DNA of 64,000 nucleotides from Rhizobium sp. C1 (GTDB taxonomy: Bacteria; Pseudomonadota; Alphaproteobacteria; Rhizobiales; Rhizobiaceae), in assembly GCF_021026335.1 (NCBI RefSeq), contig NZ_JAJNCY010000006.1, forward strand, positions 124,001-188,000, read 5' to 3'. Position numbers and translations under genes: made by a program. Below the pieces are notes generated by a model. It saw nothing but the letters and a program-made list of their open reading frames with translations. It searched no databases and was not told the DNA's origin. Below, in pieces: positions 55,202 to 64,000 of the stretch. Numbering within the stretch: the first letter of the stretch is position 1; each line of letters begins with the position of its first letter.

Positions 55202-55263
55202 GGAAGAGTGCTCCAGTCATAGGAATTTCAGGCCTGCAAGGCCAATTGTCAGGGAGGCAATCA

Positions 55264-56628
55264 ATGAAGAGACTGTTGCTTTTGGGTGTTGCGTTCGCCG
55301 CACTCGCCAGTGGTTCCGTGCAGGCTGCGGATATCAAGTTCAAACCGGGCGAAGATTCCAAGTTCAACTGGGCAAGCTATGATGCCTACAAGAAGGCCCA
55401 TGGCGACCTGAAGGGCGAGACCCTGACGATCTTCGGCCCATGGCGCGGCGAAGATGAAAAGCTGGCAACCAGCGTTCTCAACTACTTCTCCGAGGCGACG
55501 GGCGTCACCGTCAAATATTCCTCTTCTGAAAACTACGAGCAGCAGATCGTCATCGACACGCAGGCAGGCTCGCCGCCGAATATCGCGATCCTGCCGCAGC
55601 CGGGCCTGCTGGCCGATCTGGCCTCCAAGGGCTTCCTGACGCCGCTGTCTGATGATCAGGCAAAGTGGGTCAAGGACAATTACGGCGCCGGCCAGTCCTG
55701 GGTCGATCTCGGCACCTACAAGGGCAAGGATGGCAAGAAGGCATTCTTCGCATTTCCCTACAAGGCCGATCTGAAGTCGCTGGTCTGGTATGTTCCGGAA
55801 AACTTCAAGGAAGCCGGCTACAAGATCCCGAAGACCATGGAAGAGCTGAAGGCTCTGACGGAAAAGATCGTCAAGGACGGCGGTACGCCTTGGTGCATCG
55901 GGCTCGGTTCCGGCGGCGCGACCGGCTGGCCTGCGACCGACTGGGTCGAAGATCTGATGCTGCGCACGACGACGCCTGAAAACTACGACAAGTGGACGAC
56001 GAACGAACTGAAGTTCAACGACCCGATCGTCGAGCATGCGATCGATGAATTCGGCTGGTTTGCCAAGAACGACAAGTTCGTCGATGGCGGCTCCAAGGCC
56101 GTGGCCTCGACCGACTTCCGCGACAGCCCCAAAGGCCTCTTCACGGTTCCGCCGAAGTGCTACCTGCACAAGCAGGCCTCGTTCATCCCGTCCTTCTTCC
56201 CGGACGGCACGAAGCTCGGCAAGGATGCGGATTTCTTCTACTTCCCGCCCTATGCCTCGCATCCCGAACTCGGCAAGCCCGTTGAAGGCGCCGGTACGCT
56301 CGTGACGATCACGAAGGACTCCAGGGCCGCCCGCGCCTTCATCGAGTTCCTGCAGACGCCGATCGCCCATGAAGTCTGGATGGCGCAGTCCGGCTTCCTG
56401 ACGCCTTACAAGGGTGTCAATGCCGCAGCCTATGCGAATGATACGCTCCGCAAGGAAGGTGAAGTCCTCACCTCCGCGACGACCTTCCGCTTTGACGGCT
56501 CCGACCTCATGCCGGGCAAGATCGGCGCCGGCGCGTTCTGGACCGGCATGGTCGATTATGTCAGCGGCAAGTCCTCTGCGCAGGTCGCCGACCAGATCCA
56601 GAAGGCCTGGGATGGCCTGAAGCAGTAA
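55264..56628 (+). CDS. aglE: Alpha-glucoside ABC transporter substrate-binding protein AglE
   Basis: 454 residues. Signal peptide MKRLLLLGVAFAALASGSVQ then AAD; a family 1 solute-binding fold follows (LTIFGPWRGEDEKLATSVLN). The ATG at 55264 follows AGGGAGG. In S. meliloti AglE binds sucrose, maltose, trehalose and similar alpha-glucosides in the periplasm. First gene of aglEFGAK. Confidence 0.92.
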   Translation: MKRLLLLGVAFAALASGSVQAADIKFKPGEDSKFNWASYDAYKKAHGDLKGETLTIFGPWRGEDEKLATSVLNYFSEATGVTVKYSSSENYEQQIVIDTQAGSPPNIAILPQPGLLADLASKGFLTPLSDDQAKWVKDNYGAGQSWVDLGTYKGKDGKKAFFAFPYKADLKSLVWYVPENFKEAGYKIPKTMEELKALTEKIVKDGGTPWCIGLGSGGATGWPATDWVEDLMLRTTTPENYDKWTTNELKFNDPIVEHAIDEFGWFAKNDKFVDGGSKAVASTDFRDSPKGLFTVPPKCYLHKQASFIPSFFPDGTKLGKDADFFYFPPYASHPELGKPVEGAGTLVTITKDSRAARAFIEFLQTPIAHEVWMAQSGFLTPYKGVNAAAYANDTLRKEGEVLTSATTFRFDGSDLMPGKIGAGAFWTGMVDYVSGKSSAQVADQIQKAWDGLKQ

Positions 56629-56635
56629 TCTCTTC

Positions 56636-56664
56636 GAAGACGCCGGCGTCGAGCCGGCGTCTTC
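56636..56664 (+). terminator. Hairpin between aglE and aglF
   Basis: Perfect 12-bp stem GAAGACGCCGGC (56636-56647) and GCCGGCGTCTTC (56653-56664), loop GTCGA, then TTCTCG. No strong U-run; such hairpins after binding-protein genes usually stabilise the aglE message or cause partial termination. Confidence 0.7.
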
Positions 56665-56869
56665 TTCTCGTATTGCGGAACTTTAAGCGGCCCGGCGTAT
56701 TTCCGGGCGCGTGGTGGAACGAAATTTTTCAAGATGACATTGATGCCGCCGGAGCCCTGCAACCGTTGCCAAGGCGGCCGCATAAAAGACGTGGCGAATA
56801 TCAAACGCGACTGATCGGGCCTTCCGGCCTGAGATGAACCTGCCGGTCGCGGCGAAAGGGGAGGGGAAC

Positions 56870-57880
56870 ATGCTGTCGCAAATCGTGTCGGCTCTGATAG
56901 TCATGGTGGTGGGCGTGTTTGCCGCGGCCGCCTACTTTTACCTCACCAATCGGGTTCTGGATCTGGCGCTGCCGGACAAGGGCGATGTCGTCGCCGCCTC
57001 GCGAAACCTGCGCATCCGGGCGATGATTCGCCCCTGGCTCTTCCTCGGCCCTGCCATTCTTCTTCTGACGATCTATCTGGTCTATCCCGTGATCGCGACG
57101 CTGATCCTTTCGCTCTACGGCCGCGATGCCCAGGAATTCGTCGGAGTTTCCAATTACATATGGGCGGTGAACGACGCCGGCTTCCGCCAGTCGATCTTCA
57201 ACAACATTCTCTGGCTTGCCATCGTGCCGGCCGCCTGCACCTTCTTCGGCCTCGTCATCGCCGTGATGACGGACCGCTTGATGTGGGGCAATTTTGCAAA
57301 AAGCCTTGTCTTCATGCCGATGGCGATCTCCTTTGTCGGCGCGTCCGTCATCTGGAAGTTCATTTACGATTACCGCGGCGAGGGGCAGATCCAGATCGGC
57401 ATCCTGAACGCCATCGTGCAATATTTCGGCGGTCAGCCGGAAGTCTGGCTCGCCATCCCCTTCTGGAACAACATCTTCCTGATGATCATCCTCATCTGGA
57501 TCCAGACCGGCTTCGCCATGGTCATTCTCTCCGCCGCACTGCGCGGCATCCCCGAAGAGACGATCGAGGCCGCCGTCATCGATGGCGCCAGCGGATGGCA
57601 GATCTTCTGGAAGATCATGGTGCCGCAGATCTGGGGCACGATCGCGACCGTCTGGACCACGATCACCATTCTCGTCCTGAAGGTCTTCGATATCGTTTTG
57701 ACCATGACAAACGGTCAGTGGAACACGGAAGTGCTGGCCAACCTCATGTTCGGCTGGATGTTCCAGGGCGGCGGCGACAGTGGGCGCAGCGCGGCGATTG
57801 CCGTGGTGCTGATGCTCGCCGTGACCCCTATCATGATCTGGAACATCCGCCGTGCCAACGAAGAGATGAAGGGGCGCTGA
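56870..57880 (+). CDS. aglF: Alpha-glucoside ABC transporter permease AglF
   Basis: 336 residues with six or more TM helices and the EAA loop ETIEAAVIDGASGWQIFWKI that contacts the ATPase. ATG 56870 follows GGGGAGG at good spacing; an in-frame ATG at 56834 is upstream of that site. It pairs with AglG. Confidence 0.92.
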   Translation: MLSQIVSALIVMVVGVFAAAAYFYLTNRVLDLALPDKGDVVAASRNLRIRAMIRPWLFLGPAILLLTIYLVYPVIATLILSLYGRDAQEFVGVSNYIWAVNDAGFRQSIFNNILWLAIVPAACTFFGLVIAVMTDRLMWGNFAKSLVFMPMAISFVGASVIWKFIYDYRGEGQIQIGILNAIVQYFGGQPEVWLAIPFWNNIFLMIILIWIQTGFAMVILSAALRGIPEETIEAAVIDGASGWQIFWKIMVPQIWGTIATVWTTITILVLKVFDIVLTMTNGQWNTEVLANLMFGWMFQGGGDSGRSAAIAVVLMLAVTPIMIWNIRRANEEMKGR

Positions 57881-57881
57881 G

Positions 57882-59042
57882 ATGAGCATCGGCAAAAGCC
57901 TGGCCCGCATCGGCCTTCCTCGCCTGATCGTCAACATCACCGTTCTCTTCGTTGTGGCCCTCTGGGTCATGCCGACGCTCGGCATCTTCGTCTCCTCCTT
58001 TCGCGACAAGGACCAGCTGGCCGTATCCGGCTGGTGGACCGCCTTCTCTTCCTCCGAGCGCAACGAGGCCGGTCGCCTTGCCGGCCTCGACAAGATGAAG
58101 CAGGAAGGCCCGCTCTATGTCATTTCCGGCAATGTGCTGGACGGCAAGGGTGGCACGGTCAAGGCCTTCGGCACCAAGGCCGTCGCGCCGCGCGCCTATA
58201 AGCCCGATGCGGAAGCCGACCTCGGCGACGGCATCAAGCTGACGATCAATTCCGACGGTTCCTATCGCTACACCAGCACGGCCCCCTTCACCGAAGACAA
58301 TACCAGCCGCCGCATTTATCTGGCCGTCGCCACGCCGCCGGTCTTCACGCTGACGAACTACAAGAATGTGCTGACAGGCGAGGGCATCGGCCAGTCCTTC
58401 GTCAATTCGCTGACGGTGGCCATCCCCGCAACCGTGATCCCGATCCTCGTCGCCGCCTTCGCGGCCTACGCGCTGTCATGGATGAGCTTCAAGGGGCGCA
58501 CCCTGCTGCTTGCTGCCGTCGTTGGCCTCATCGTCGTGCCGCTGCAGATGTCGCTGATCCCGCTGCTGCGTCTCTATAATGATGTTGGGACCTTCCTTGG
58601 TGTGCCGTCCAAGACCTATGCCGGCATCTGGCTCGCGCACACCGCCTTCGGCCTTCCGCTCGCAATCTACCTGCTGCGCAACTACATCGTCGGCCTGCCG
58701 AAGGAGATCATCGAAAGCGCGCGCGTCGATGGCGCCGGCGATTTCGAGATCTTCACGAAGATCGTCCTGCCGCTTTCCTTCCCGGCGCTCGCCTCCTTTG
58801 CCATCTTCCAGTTCCTGTGGGTCTGGAACGACCTGCTCGTCGCCATGGTCTTCCTCGGCACCGAGAAGGACAAGCTGGTGCTGACCGGTGCCCTCAATGC
58901 GCTGCTCGGCTCGCGCGGCGGCAATTGGGAAATCCTCTCGGCCTCGGCCTTCGTGTCGATCCTCGTGCCGCTCCTCGTCTTCTTCTCCCTGCAACGCTAT
59001 CTCGTGCGCGGCCTGCTAGCAGGCTCCGTCAAGGGTGGTTGA
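57882..59042 (+). CDS. aglG: Alpha-glucoside ABC transporter permease AglG
   Basis: 386 residues. TM1 is followed by a large periplasmic insert (about residues 35-150; for example GDGIKLTINSDGSYRYTSTA), then the binding-protein-dependent permease domain with the EAA loop KEIIESARVDGAGDFEIFTK. The start is 1 bp after the aglF stop. Confidence 0.92.
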   Translation: MSIGKSLARIGLPRLIVNITVLFVVALWVMPTLGIFVSSFRDKDQLAVSGWWTAFSSSERNEAGRLAGLDKMKQEGPLYVISGNVLDGKGGTVKAFGTKAVAPRAYKPDAEADLGDGIKLTINSDGSYRYTSTAPFTEDNTSRRIYLAVATPPVFTLTNYKNVLTGEGIGQSFVNSLTVAIPATVIPILVAAFAAYALSWMSFKGRTLLLAAVVGLIVVPLQMSLIPLLRLYNDVGTFLGVPSKTYAGIWLAHTAFGLPLAIYLLRNYIVGLPKEIIESARVDGAGDFEIFTKIVLPLSFPALASFAIFQFLWVWNDLLVAMVFLGTEKDKLVLTGALNALLGSRGGNWEILSASAFVSILVPLLVFFSLQRYLVRGLLAGSVKGG

Positions 59043-59072
59043 GGCAGCCAAACTTAAATTGGAATAGACTTC

Positions 59073-60722
59073 ATGAACCAGACACTCAGAGGCAATCTCG
59101 TTCCCGACGCAGACTGGTGGCGCGGCGCGGTGATCTATCAGATCTACCCGCGTTCCTATCAGGACTCGAATGGCGATGGCGTGGGCGATCTCAAGGGCAT
59201 CACCGGCCGCCTGTCGCATATTGCCGAGCTTGGCGCGGACGCGATCTGGATTTCGCCCTTCTTCAAGTCGCCGATGAAGGATTTCGGCTACGACGTGTCG
59301 AACTATATCGACATCGACCCGATCTTCGGGACGATCGCCGATTTCGACGCGATGATCGAAGAAGCCCATCGCCTCAAGCTGCGCGTGATGATCGACCTCG
59401 TCATCTCGCACACGTCCGATCAGCATCCGTGGTTCATCGAAAGCTCGGCCAGCAAGGATAATGAAAAGGCCGACTGGTATGTCTGGGTCGATCCCAAGGA
59501 TGACGGTACGCCGCCGAACAACTGGCTGTCCATCTTCGGCGGCTCCGCCTGGGCCTGGGACCCGGGCCGTTGCCAGTATTATCTGCACAACTTCCTGACC
59601 TCGCAGCCCGACCTGAACTTCCACAATCCGGATGTGCAGAACGCGCTGCTCGACGTCGCCCGCTTCTGGCTGGAACGCGGCGTCGACGGCTTCCGCCTCG
59701 ACACGATCAACTTCTATTTCCACGACAAGGAATTGCGCAGCAATCCGGGCCTGCCGCCCGAGCGCCGCAACGCCAACACCGCGCCGGCCGTCAACCCCTA
59801 TAACCACCAGGAACATCTCTACGACAAGAACCGTCCGGAGAACCTGGAATTCCTGAAGCGCCTGCGCGCCGTCATGAACGATTATCAGGACATCGCCGCC
59901 GTCGGCGAAGTGGGCGACAGCCAGCGCGGTCTCGAGATCGCCGGCGAATACACGTCCGGCGGCGACAAGATGCAGATGTGCTACGCCTTCGAATTCCTGG
60001 CACCCGAAAAGCTGAACCCGAAATTCGTGGCAGACGTTCAGCGCGCCTTTGAGACGGCCGCCCCTGAAGGCTGGGCCTGCTGGGCCTTCTCCAACCACGA
60101 CGTCGTGCGCCACATCACCCGCTGGGGCGACGGCATTTCCGACAAGCATGGTTATGCCAAGATGCTGAACGCCCTGCTGCTGACGCTGCGCGGTTCGGCC
60201 TGCATCTACCAGGGCGAGGAACTCGGCCTGCCGGAAGCGGACCTCCAGTTCGAAGACCTGCAGGACCCCTACGGCATCCAGTTCTGGCCGGAATTCAAGG
60301 GTCGCGATGGCTGCCGCACGCCGATGGTCTGGGATGGTTCGAACTTCGGTGGCTTCTCGACCGCCAAGCCGTGGCTGCCGGTGCCGCCGGAACATCTGCC
60401 GCTGTCGGTCGCGGCCGAAGCGGGCGACGAAGCCTCGGTGATGAAGCAATATGCCCGCTTCCTCGCTTTCCGCAAGGAGCACCCGGCCTTCGCCAAGGGC
60501 GAGATCGCCTTCACGCTGGAAGACGGCGCGGTTCTTGGCTTCGAGCGCAAGCTCGGCAACGAAACCATCGTCTGCTACTTCAACATGTCGTCCGGCCCGG
60601 AAACGGTGGCAAAACCGGCAGGCACGCTGGAAACACTGACGGGACATGGGTTCGAGGCAAGCGTGACCGGCGAGCAGATCGTGCTTCCGGCCTGGGGCGC
60701 ATTCTTCGCCCGCGTGCAGTAA
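59073..60722 (+). CDS. aglA: Alpha-glucosidase AglA (glycoside hydrolase family 13)
   Basis: 549 residues. GH13 regions: DLVISHTSDQHPWF, nucleophile Asp210 in GFRLDTINF, acid/base Glu279 in AVGEVGD and Asp343 in FSNHDVVRH. No signal peptide, so it hydrolyses imported sucrose, maltose or similar sugars in the cytoplasm. It lies 30 bp after aglG and 22 bp before aglK. Confidence 0.94.
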   Translation: MNQTLRGNLVPDADWWRGAVIYQIYPRSYQDSNGDGVGDLKGITGRLSHIAELGADAIWISPFFKSPMKDFGYDVSNYIDIDPIFGTIADFDAMIEEAHRLKLRVMIDLVISHTSDQHPWFIESSASKDNEKADWYVWVDPKDDGTPPNNWLSIFGGSAWAWDPGRCQYYLHNFLTSQPDLNFHNPDVQNALLDVARFWLERGVDGFRLDTINFYFHDKELRSNPGLPPERRNANTAPAVNPYNHQEHLYDKNRPENLEFLKRLRAVMNDYQDIAAVGEVGDSQRGLEIAGEYTSGGDKMQMCYAFEFLAPEKLNPKFVADVQRAFETAAPEGWACWAFSNHDVVRHITRWGDGISDKHGYAKMLNALLLTLRGSACIYQGEELGLPEADLQFEDLQDPYGIQFWPEFKGRDGCRTPMVWDGSNFGGFSTAKPWLPVPPEHLPLSVAAEAGDEASVMKQYARFLAFRKEHPAFAKGEIAFTLEDGAVLGFERKLGNETIVCYFNMSSGPETVAKPAGTLETLTGHGFEASVTGEQIVLPAWGAFFARVQ

Positions 60723-60744
60723 AGATAGAGAGGGAGGACAGGGC

Positions 60745-61833
<1,089 letters not shown>

Positions 61834-61845
61834 GGGGGACTCCCC

Positions 61846-62169
61846 TCACGCAATTCCGAGAAAAATCGCCAGCGACCGGGTCACTCGAAGCATATCCTCG
61901 TCTTCGAGGCAGCCAAATTGCTGGCCGAGCTTGTCGCGCTTCACGGTCATGATTTTATCGACCATGACCTGAGATGGCTTGCGCAGCCCGTTTGTCTCGG
62001 TCGGCTCCAATGTTGGGCGTATCAGTGGTGCGTCCACCAAGGTACTTGAAATGAGAAGAACCGTAACGGAAGCGCTCTCATCGAAACGGTCGGACTGGAC
62101 AACGAGAGCGGGGCGGGGCTTGCCTAAGTCACCCGGAACGGCAACCGTAACAAGATCGCCCCGCTTCAT
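61846..62169 (-). CDS. mazF: MazF/PemK-type toxin (endoribonuclease)
   Basis: 107 residues with the PemK/MazF fold: MKRGDLVTVAVPGDLGKPRP then ALVVQSDRF, LLISSTLVDAPLIRPTLEPT, and SQVMVDKIMTVKRDKLGQQF. It would cleave mRNA when free of antitoxin. Its start overlaps the antitoxin gene end by 4 bp (ATGA). Confidence 0.9.
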   Translation of the reverse strand: MKRGDLVTVAVPGDLGKPRPALVVQSDRFDESASVTVLLISSTLVDAPLIRPTLEPTETNGLRKPSQVMVDKIMTVKRDKLGQQFGCLEDEDMLRVTRSLAIFLGIA

Positions 62170-62390
62170 GCATCTTCATCCGAAAGGATGGATACAAGCG
62201 CTGCATCCATGAAGTCGTTCAGGTCATGATCCGCCCTGTCGGCCTTCGCAACAAGGGCTGACTGACGGCGGCACTCTTCATCAAAGCCAGCGCGCCGTGC
62301 ATCAGGAACCCAAATCTGCACCGGCCGCAGCCCGGCATCGCGAAGCGCATCCCGGCGCTTTTTGACTCGCTCTCTTGTCGACAGACCCAT
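62166..62390 (-). CDS. mazE: MazE-family antitoxin
   Basis: 74 residues. STRERVKKRRDALRDAGLRP and VQIWVPDARR are typical of short ribbon-helix-helix-like antitoxins of this group (DUF3018 type), and the acidic C terminus (DLNDFMDAALVSILSDEDA) would wrap the toxin. ATG at 62390 follows AAGGTG; an ATG at 62405 is in frame. A perfect palindrome lies 17 bp upstream. Confidence 0.85.
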   Translation of the reverse strand: MGLSTRERVKKRRDALRDAGLRPVQIWVPDARRAGFDEECRRQSALVAKADRADHDLNDFMDAALVSILSDEDA

Positions 62391-62406
62391 GACATCACCT
62401 TCCATT

Positions 62407-62420
62407 TGTTACATGTAACA
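62407..62420. promoter_or_regulatory. Palindromic operator upstream of mazE
   Basis: TGTTACATGTAACA, a perfect 14-bp palindrome directly before the antitoxin gene. It is the expected site for autoregulation by the MazE-MazF complex. Confidence 0.65.
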
Positions 62421-62436
62421 TAGGCGTCTCTTCGTC

Positions 62437-62922
62437 TCAGGTCAAGGCGCTGATCCACTCCCGCTTCAACAGTGACATCACCACCAAATTCGCCCGCGTC
62501 CCATCTGGCAACGGATAATGCTCCCGCAGCACACCGTCATGCTGCAGGCCGCAGGACGCATAGACATGCCGCGCCCGTTCATTTGTCTCGAAGGCATCCA
62601 GCCAGAACTTCTCCGCTCCATAGGCCTCGAAGGACAGCCGGATCAGCTCGGAGAGGAACCACTTGCCAAGACCCTTACCCGGCGAACGAATAGCGATGCG
62701 CTTAAGATAGACAATGCCATTGGCCGTGCCCGCGCCCTGCAGGATAGCGAAGCCAACAGGTCCCGTCTCGTCTTCCAGCATGATATAGCGGGTGTCGGCT
62801 ATCGCCATCAGCGCCTCGTGCTGCGCGCGCTCCGAGCGGCCGACATAGGCGTCGAAGCCTTCCGTCCGCTCGATGTCCATGATGGCGGGAATATCAGCCT
62901 CTGTAGCCGGGCGTATCAGCAT
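62437..62922 (-). CDS. GNAT family N-acetyltransferase, copy 1
   Basis: 161 residues. LIRPATEADIPAIMDIERTE opens the GNAT fold; acetyl-CoA motif A is YLKRIAIRSPGKGLGKWFLS; the C-terminal FETNERARHVYASCGLQHDG is also typical. The closest relative in the window is the preceding gene, also 161 residues, 9 bp upstream. Substrate unknown. Confidence 0.87.
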   Translation of the reverse strand: MLIRPATEADIPAIMDIERTEGFDAYVGRSERAQHEALMAIADTRYIMLEDETGPVGFAILQGAGTANGIVYLKRIAIRSPGKGLGKWFLSELIRLSFEAYGAEKFWLDAFETNERARHVYASCGLQHDGVLREHYPLPDGTRANLVVMSLLKREWISALT

Positions 62923-62931
62923 GTGGCAGTC

Positions 62932-63417
62932 TCACGCGAATTCGAACTGCCAAACCTCGCGCAAAAGCCCGTAAAGCGCAATATCGACCGGCTGGCCGGA
63001 GATCGACTTTCCACCCGCAGGCAGCCGGCCTTCGAGGACAAAGCCGTTGCGTTCATAGACATGTCGCGCCCGGCTGTTCGTCTCGGCGACCCGCAGCCAG
63101 AAGCGTTGCGTAGCGGGCTCCGCGAAGGCAATCGCCTTGGCGTGATCGAGCAGCTGCTGTCCCGCGCCCTTGCCCGGCGTGCGGGCGGCAAGCCTGTTCA
63201 GGCGAATGCTGCCTTCGCCGCCAACAAATCCGCGCAGCAGGGCAAAGCCCTCGACGATGCCGCCTTCGTCCAGGACCAGTACCCGGCAGTCGGGATCGGT
63301 CAGATGGGCGCGATGCTCATCCTCCGAAAACCAGCCGAAGAACTGTTCGAAACCGGGCGTCCGCTCGATTTCGATGATGGCGGGAATGTCAGCCTCGTTT
63401 GCCGCGCGGATCGTCAC
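62932..63417 (-). CDS. GNAT family N-acetyltransferase, copy 2
   Basis: 161 residues, GTG start. Same architecture as its neighbour: TIRAANEADIPAIIEIERTP, motif A with LNRLAARTPGKGAGQQLLDH, and ETNSRARHVYERNGFVLEGR. The pair looks like a tandem duplication that has diverged. It starts 8 bp after the nucleotidase stop, so all probably share a transcript. Confidence 0.87.
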   Translation of the reverse strand: MTIRAANEADIPAIIEIERTPGFEQFFGWFSEDEHRAHLTDPDCRVLVLDEGGIVEGFALLRGFVGGEGSIRLNRLAARTPGKGAGQQLLDHAKAIAFAEPATQRFWLRVAETNSRARHVYERNGFVLEGRLPAGGKSISGQPVDIALYGLLREVWQFEFA

Positions 63418-63425
63418 GGCCGGTC

Positions 63426-64000
63426 TCAGGCCTTGGCGAGTGCTTCAAGCACCAGCGGCTTCAGCTTCAGGTCCGGCACTTCGGTGAAGGCGAGATCCTC
63501 GCGGCCGAAATAGGCCTTGCGGTTGATCGCCGACCAGTCGTTGCAGGCGATTGTGTAGGTCTTCTTGTCGCTCGTCTTGTCCGGCACGGCATAGAGGAAG
63601 TCGCCGGTACGGACCGACAGCGGCACATCGCCATCCTGGTTGCAGCGCTTCAGGATTTCGGCAAGCGTTGCCGCATCGACCTCCGCCTTCATGATCTTGC
63701 CTTCAAAGCGGACGGCGGCGTTGTAGTCGAAGCGCGTGACGTCGCCCTTCGGCAGGCCGGTGCCGAACGAGGTGTGGCCGATGAAGCCGATATCCGCACC
63801 GACCTTGGCAGCTATTGCCGAGGCGGCAAAGCGGGCGGTTTCCCCGAGCGTCTGCGCCTTGGCGGTCTTTGCGACTACGGCCTTGTCCTCATCCTTGAGG
63901 TTGGCGGCGAGAACCTTGGCGATGACAGCCTTCAGATCTTCGGCAGCCGGGCCGTCGCGGTCGATGGCCACACGCGCGATCTTCGCCGCGTCGCCGGGTG
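63426..64000 (-). CDS. 5'-nucleotidase / 2',3'-cyclic phosphodiesterase type protein, C-terminal part
   Basis: Frame open to the window edge (the N-terminal metallophosphoesterase domain lies beyond it). The visible 190 residues match the 5'-nucleotidase C-terminal domain: GADIGFIGHTSFGTGLPKGD, VTRFDYNAAVRFEGKIMKAE, KKTYTIACNDWSAINRKAYF. Normally a periplasmic enzyme; the signal peptide is not visible here. Confidence 0.8.
   Translation of the reverse strand, partial: PGDAAKIARVAIDRDGPAAEDLKAVIAKVLAANLKDEDKAVVAKTAKAQTLGETARFAASAIAAKVGADIGFIGHTSFGTGLPKGDVTRFDYNAAVRFEGKIMKAEVDAATLAEILKRCNQDGDVPLSVRTGDFLYAVPDKTSDKKTYTIACNDWSAINRKAYFGREDLAFTEVPDLKLKPLVLEALAKA

Overview
The window is a chromosomal segment from a high-GC alphaproteobacterium of the Rhizobiaceae (Rhizobium/Agrobacterium/Sinorhizobium type). 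The evidence is a rhizobial chemotaxis operon (icpA-cheS-cheY1-cheA-cheW-cheR-cheB-cheY2-cheD-cheT), the LuxR-type motility regulators visN and visR, the accessory motility genes motC and motE, the atypical OmpR-type regulator rem, flaF/flbT and four tandem flagellins. The gene order matches my recollection of the single flagellar/chemotaxis region of Sinorhizobium meliloti, including the neighbouring alpha-glucoside (agl) uptake operon. I cannot fix the genus from sequence alone.

Layout. 1-1847: end of nth (endonuclease III), a CysZ/EI24-like membrane protein and a calcineurin-type phosphodiesterase. 1848-2547: a 700-base regulatory gap. 2548-11047: the che operon, with tightly coupled starts. 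11208-14676: fliF, visN, visR. 14712-20143 (minus strand): motA-fliM-fliN-fliG-flhB and an uncharacterised gene. 20340-29388: flgF, fliI, a membrane protein of unknown function, flgB, flgC, fliE, flgG, flgA, flgI, motE, flgH, fliL, fliP. 29655-34421: four flagellin genes, each with its own promoter-like element and most with a strong terminator. 34710-40019: fliH-like, motB, motC, fliK (motD) and a lytic transglycosylase that overlaps fliK out of frame. 40294-51441: rem, flgE, flgK, flgL, flaF, flbT, flgD, fliQ, flhA, fliR, then FliJ-like, FlgJ-like, FlgN-like and FliL-like genes. 51757-53740: a WecG/TagA glycosyltransferase and a two-TM Wzz-like protein. 53950-61833: aglR and aglEFGAK. 61846-64000 (minus strand): mazF/mazE, two GNAT acetyltransferases and the end of a 5'-nucleotidase gene.

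How it works together. VisN/VisR and Rem are expected to drive the structural genes. The export gate (FlhA, FlhB, FliP, FliQ, FliR), ATPase (FliI), rod, rings, hook, filament, switch (FliG, FliM, FliN) and stator (MotA, MotB, MotC, with MotE) are all present. FliO and the cap/chaperone set FliD/FliS are not seen. CheA with CheS, two CheY proteins and CheT form the signalling core, with no classical CheZ.

The most interesting layer is non-coding. A bipartite element CGCAAG-N8-CCTA lies at four structural promoters, with a variant at motA. A different element, GCATGATGC-N11/12-GCCGG, lies at the che operon and all four flagellin genes. CtrA-type TTAA-N7-TTAA sites lie upstream of rem and the fourth flagellin. 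All four flagellin leaders can form a hairpin that covers the ribosome binding site, which is a plausible target for FlbT-type control.
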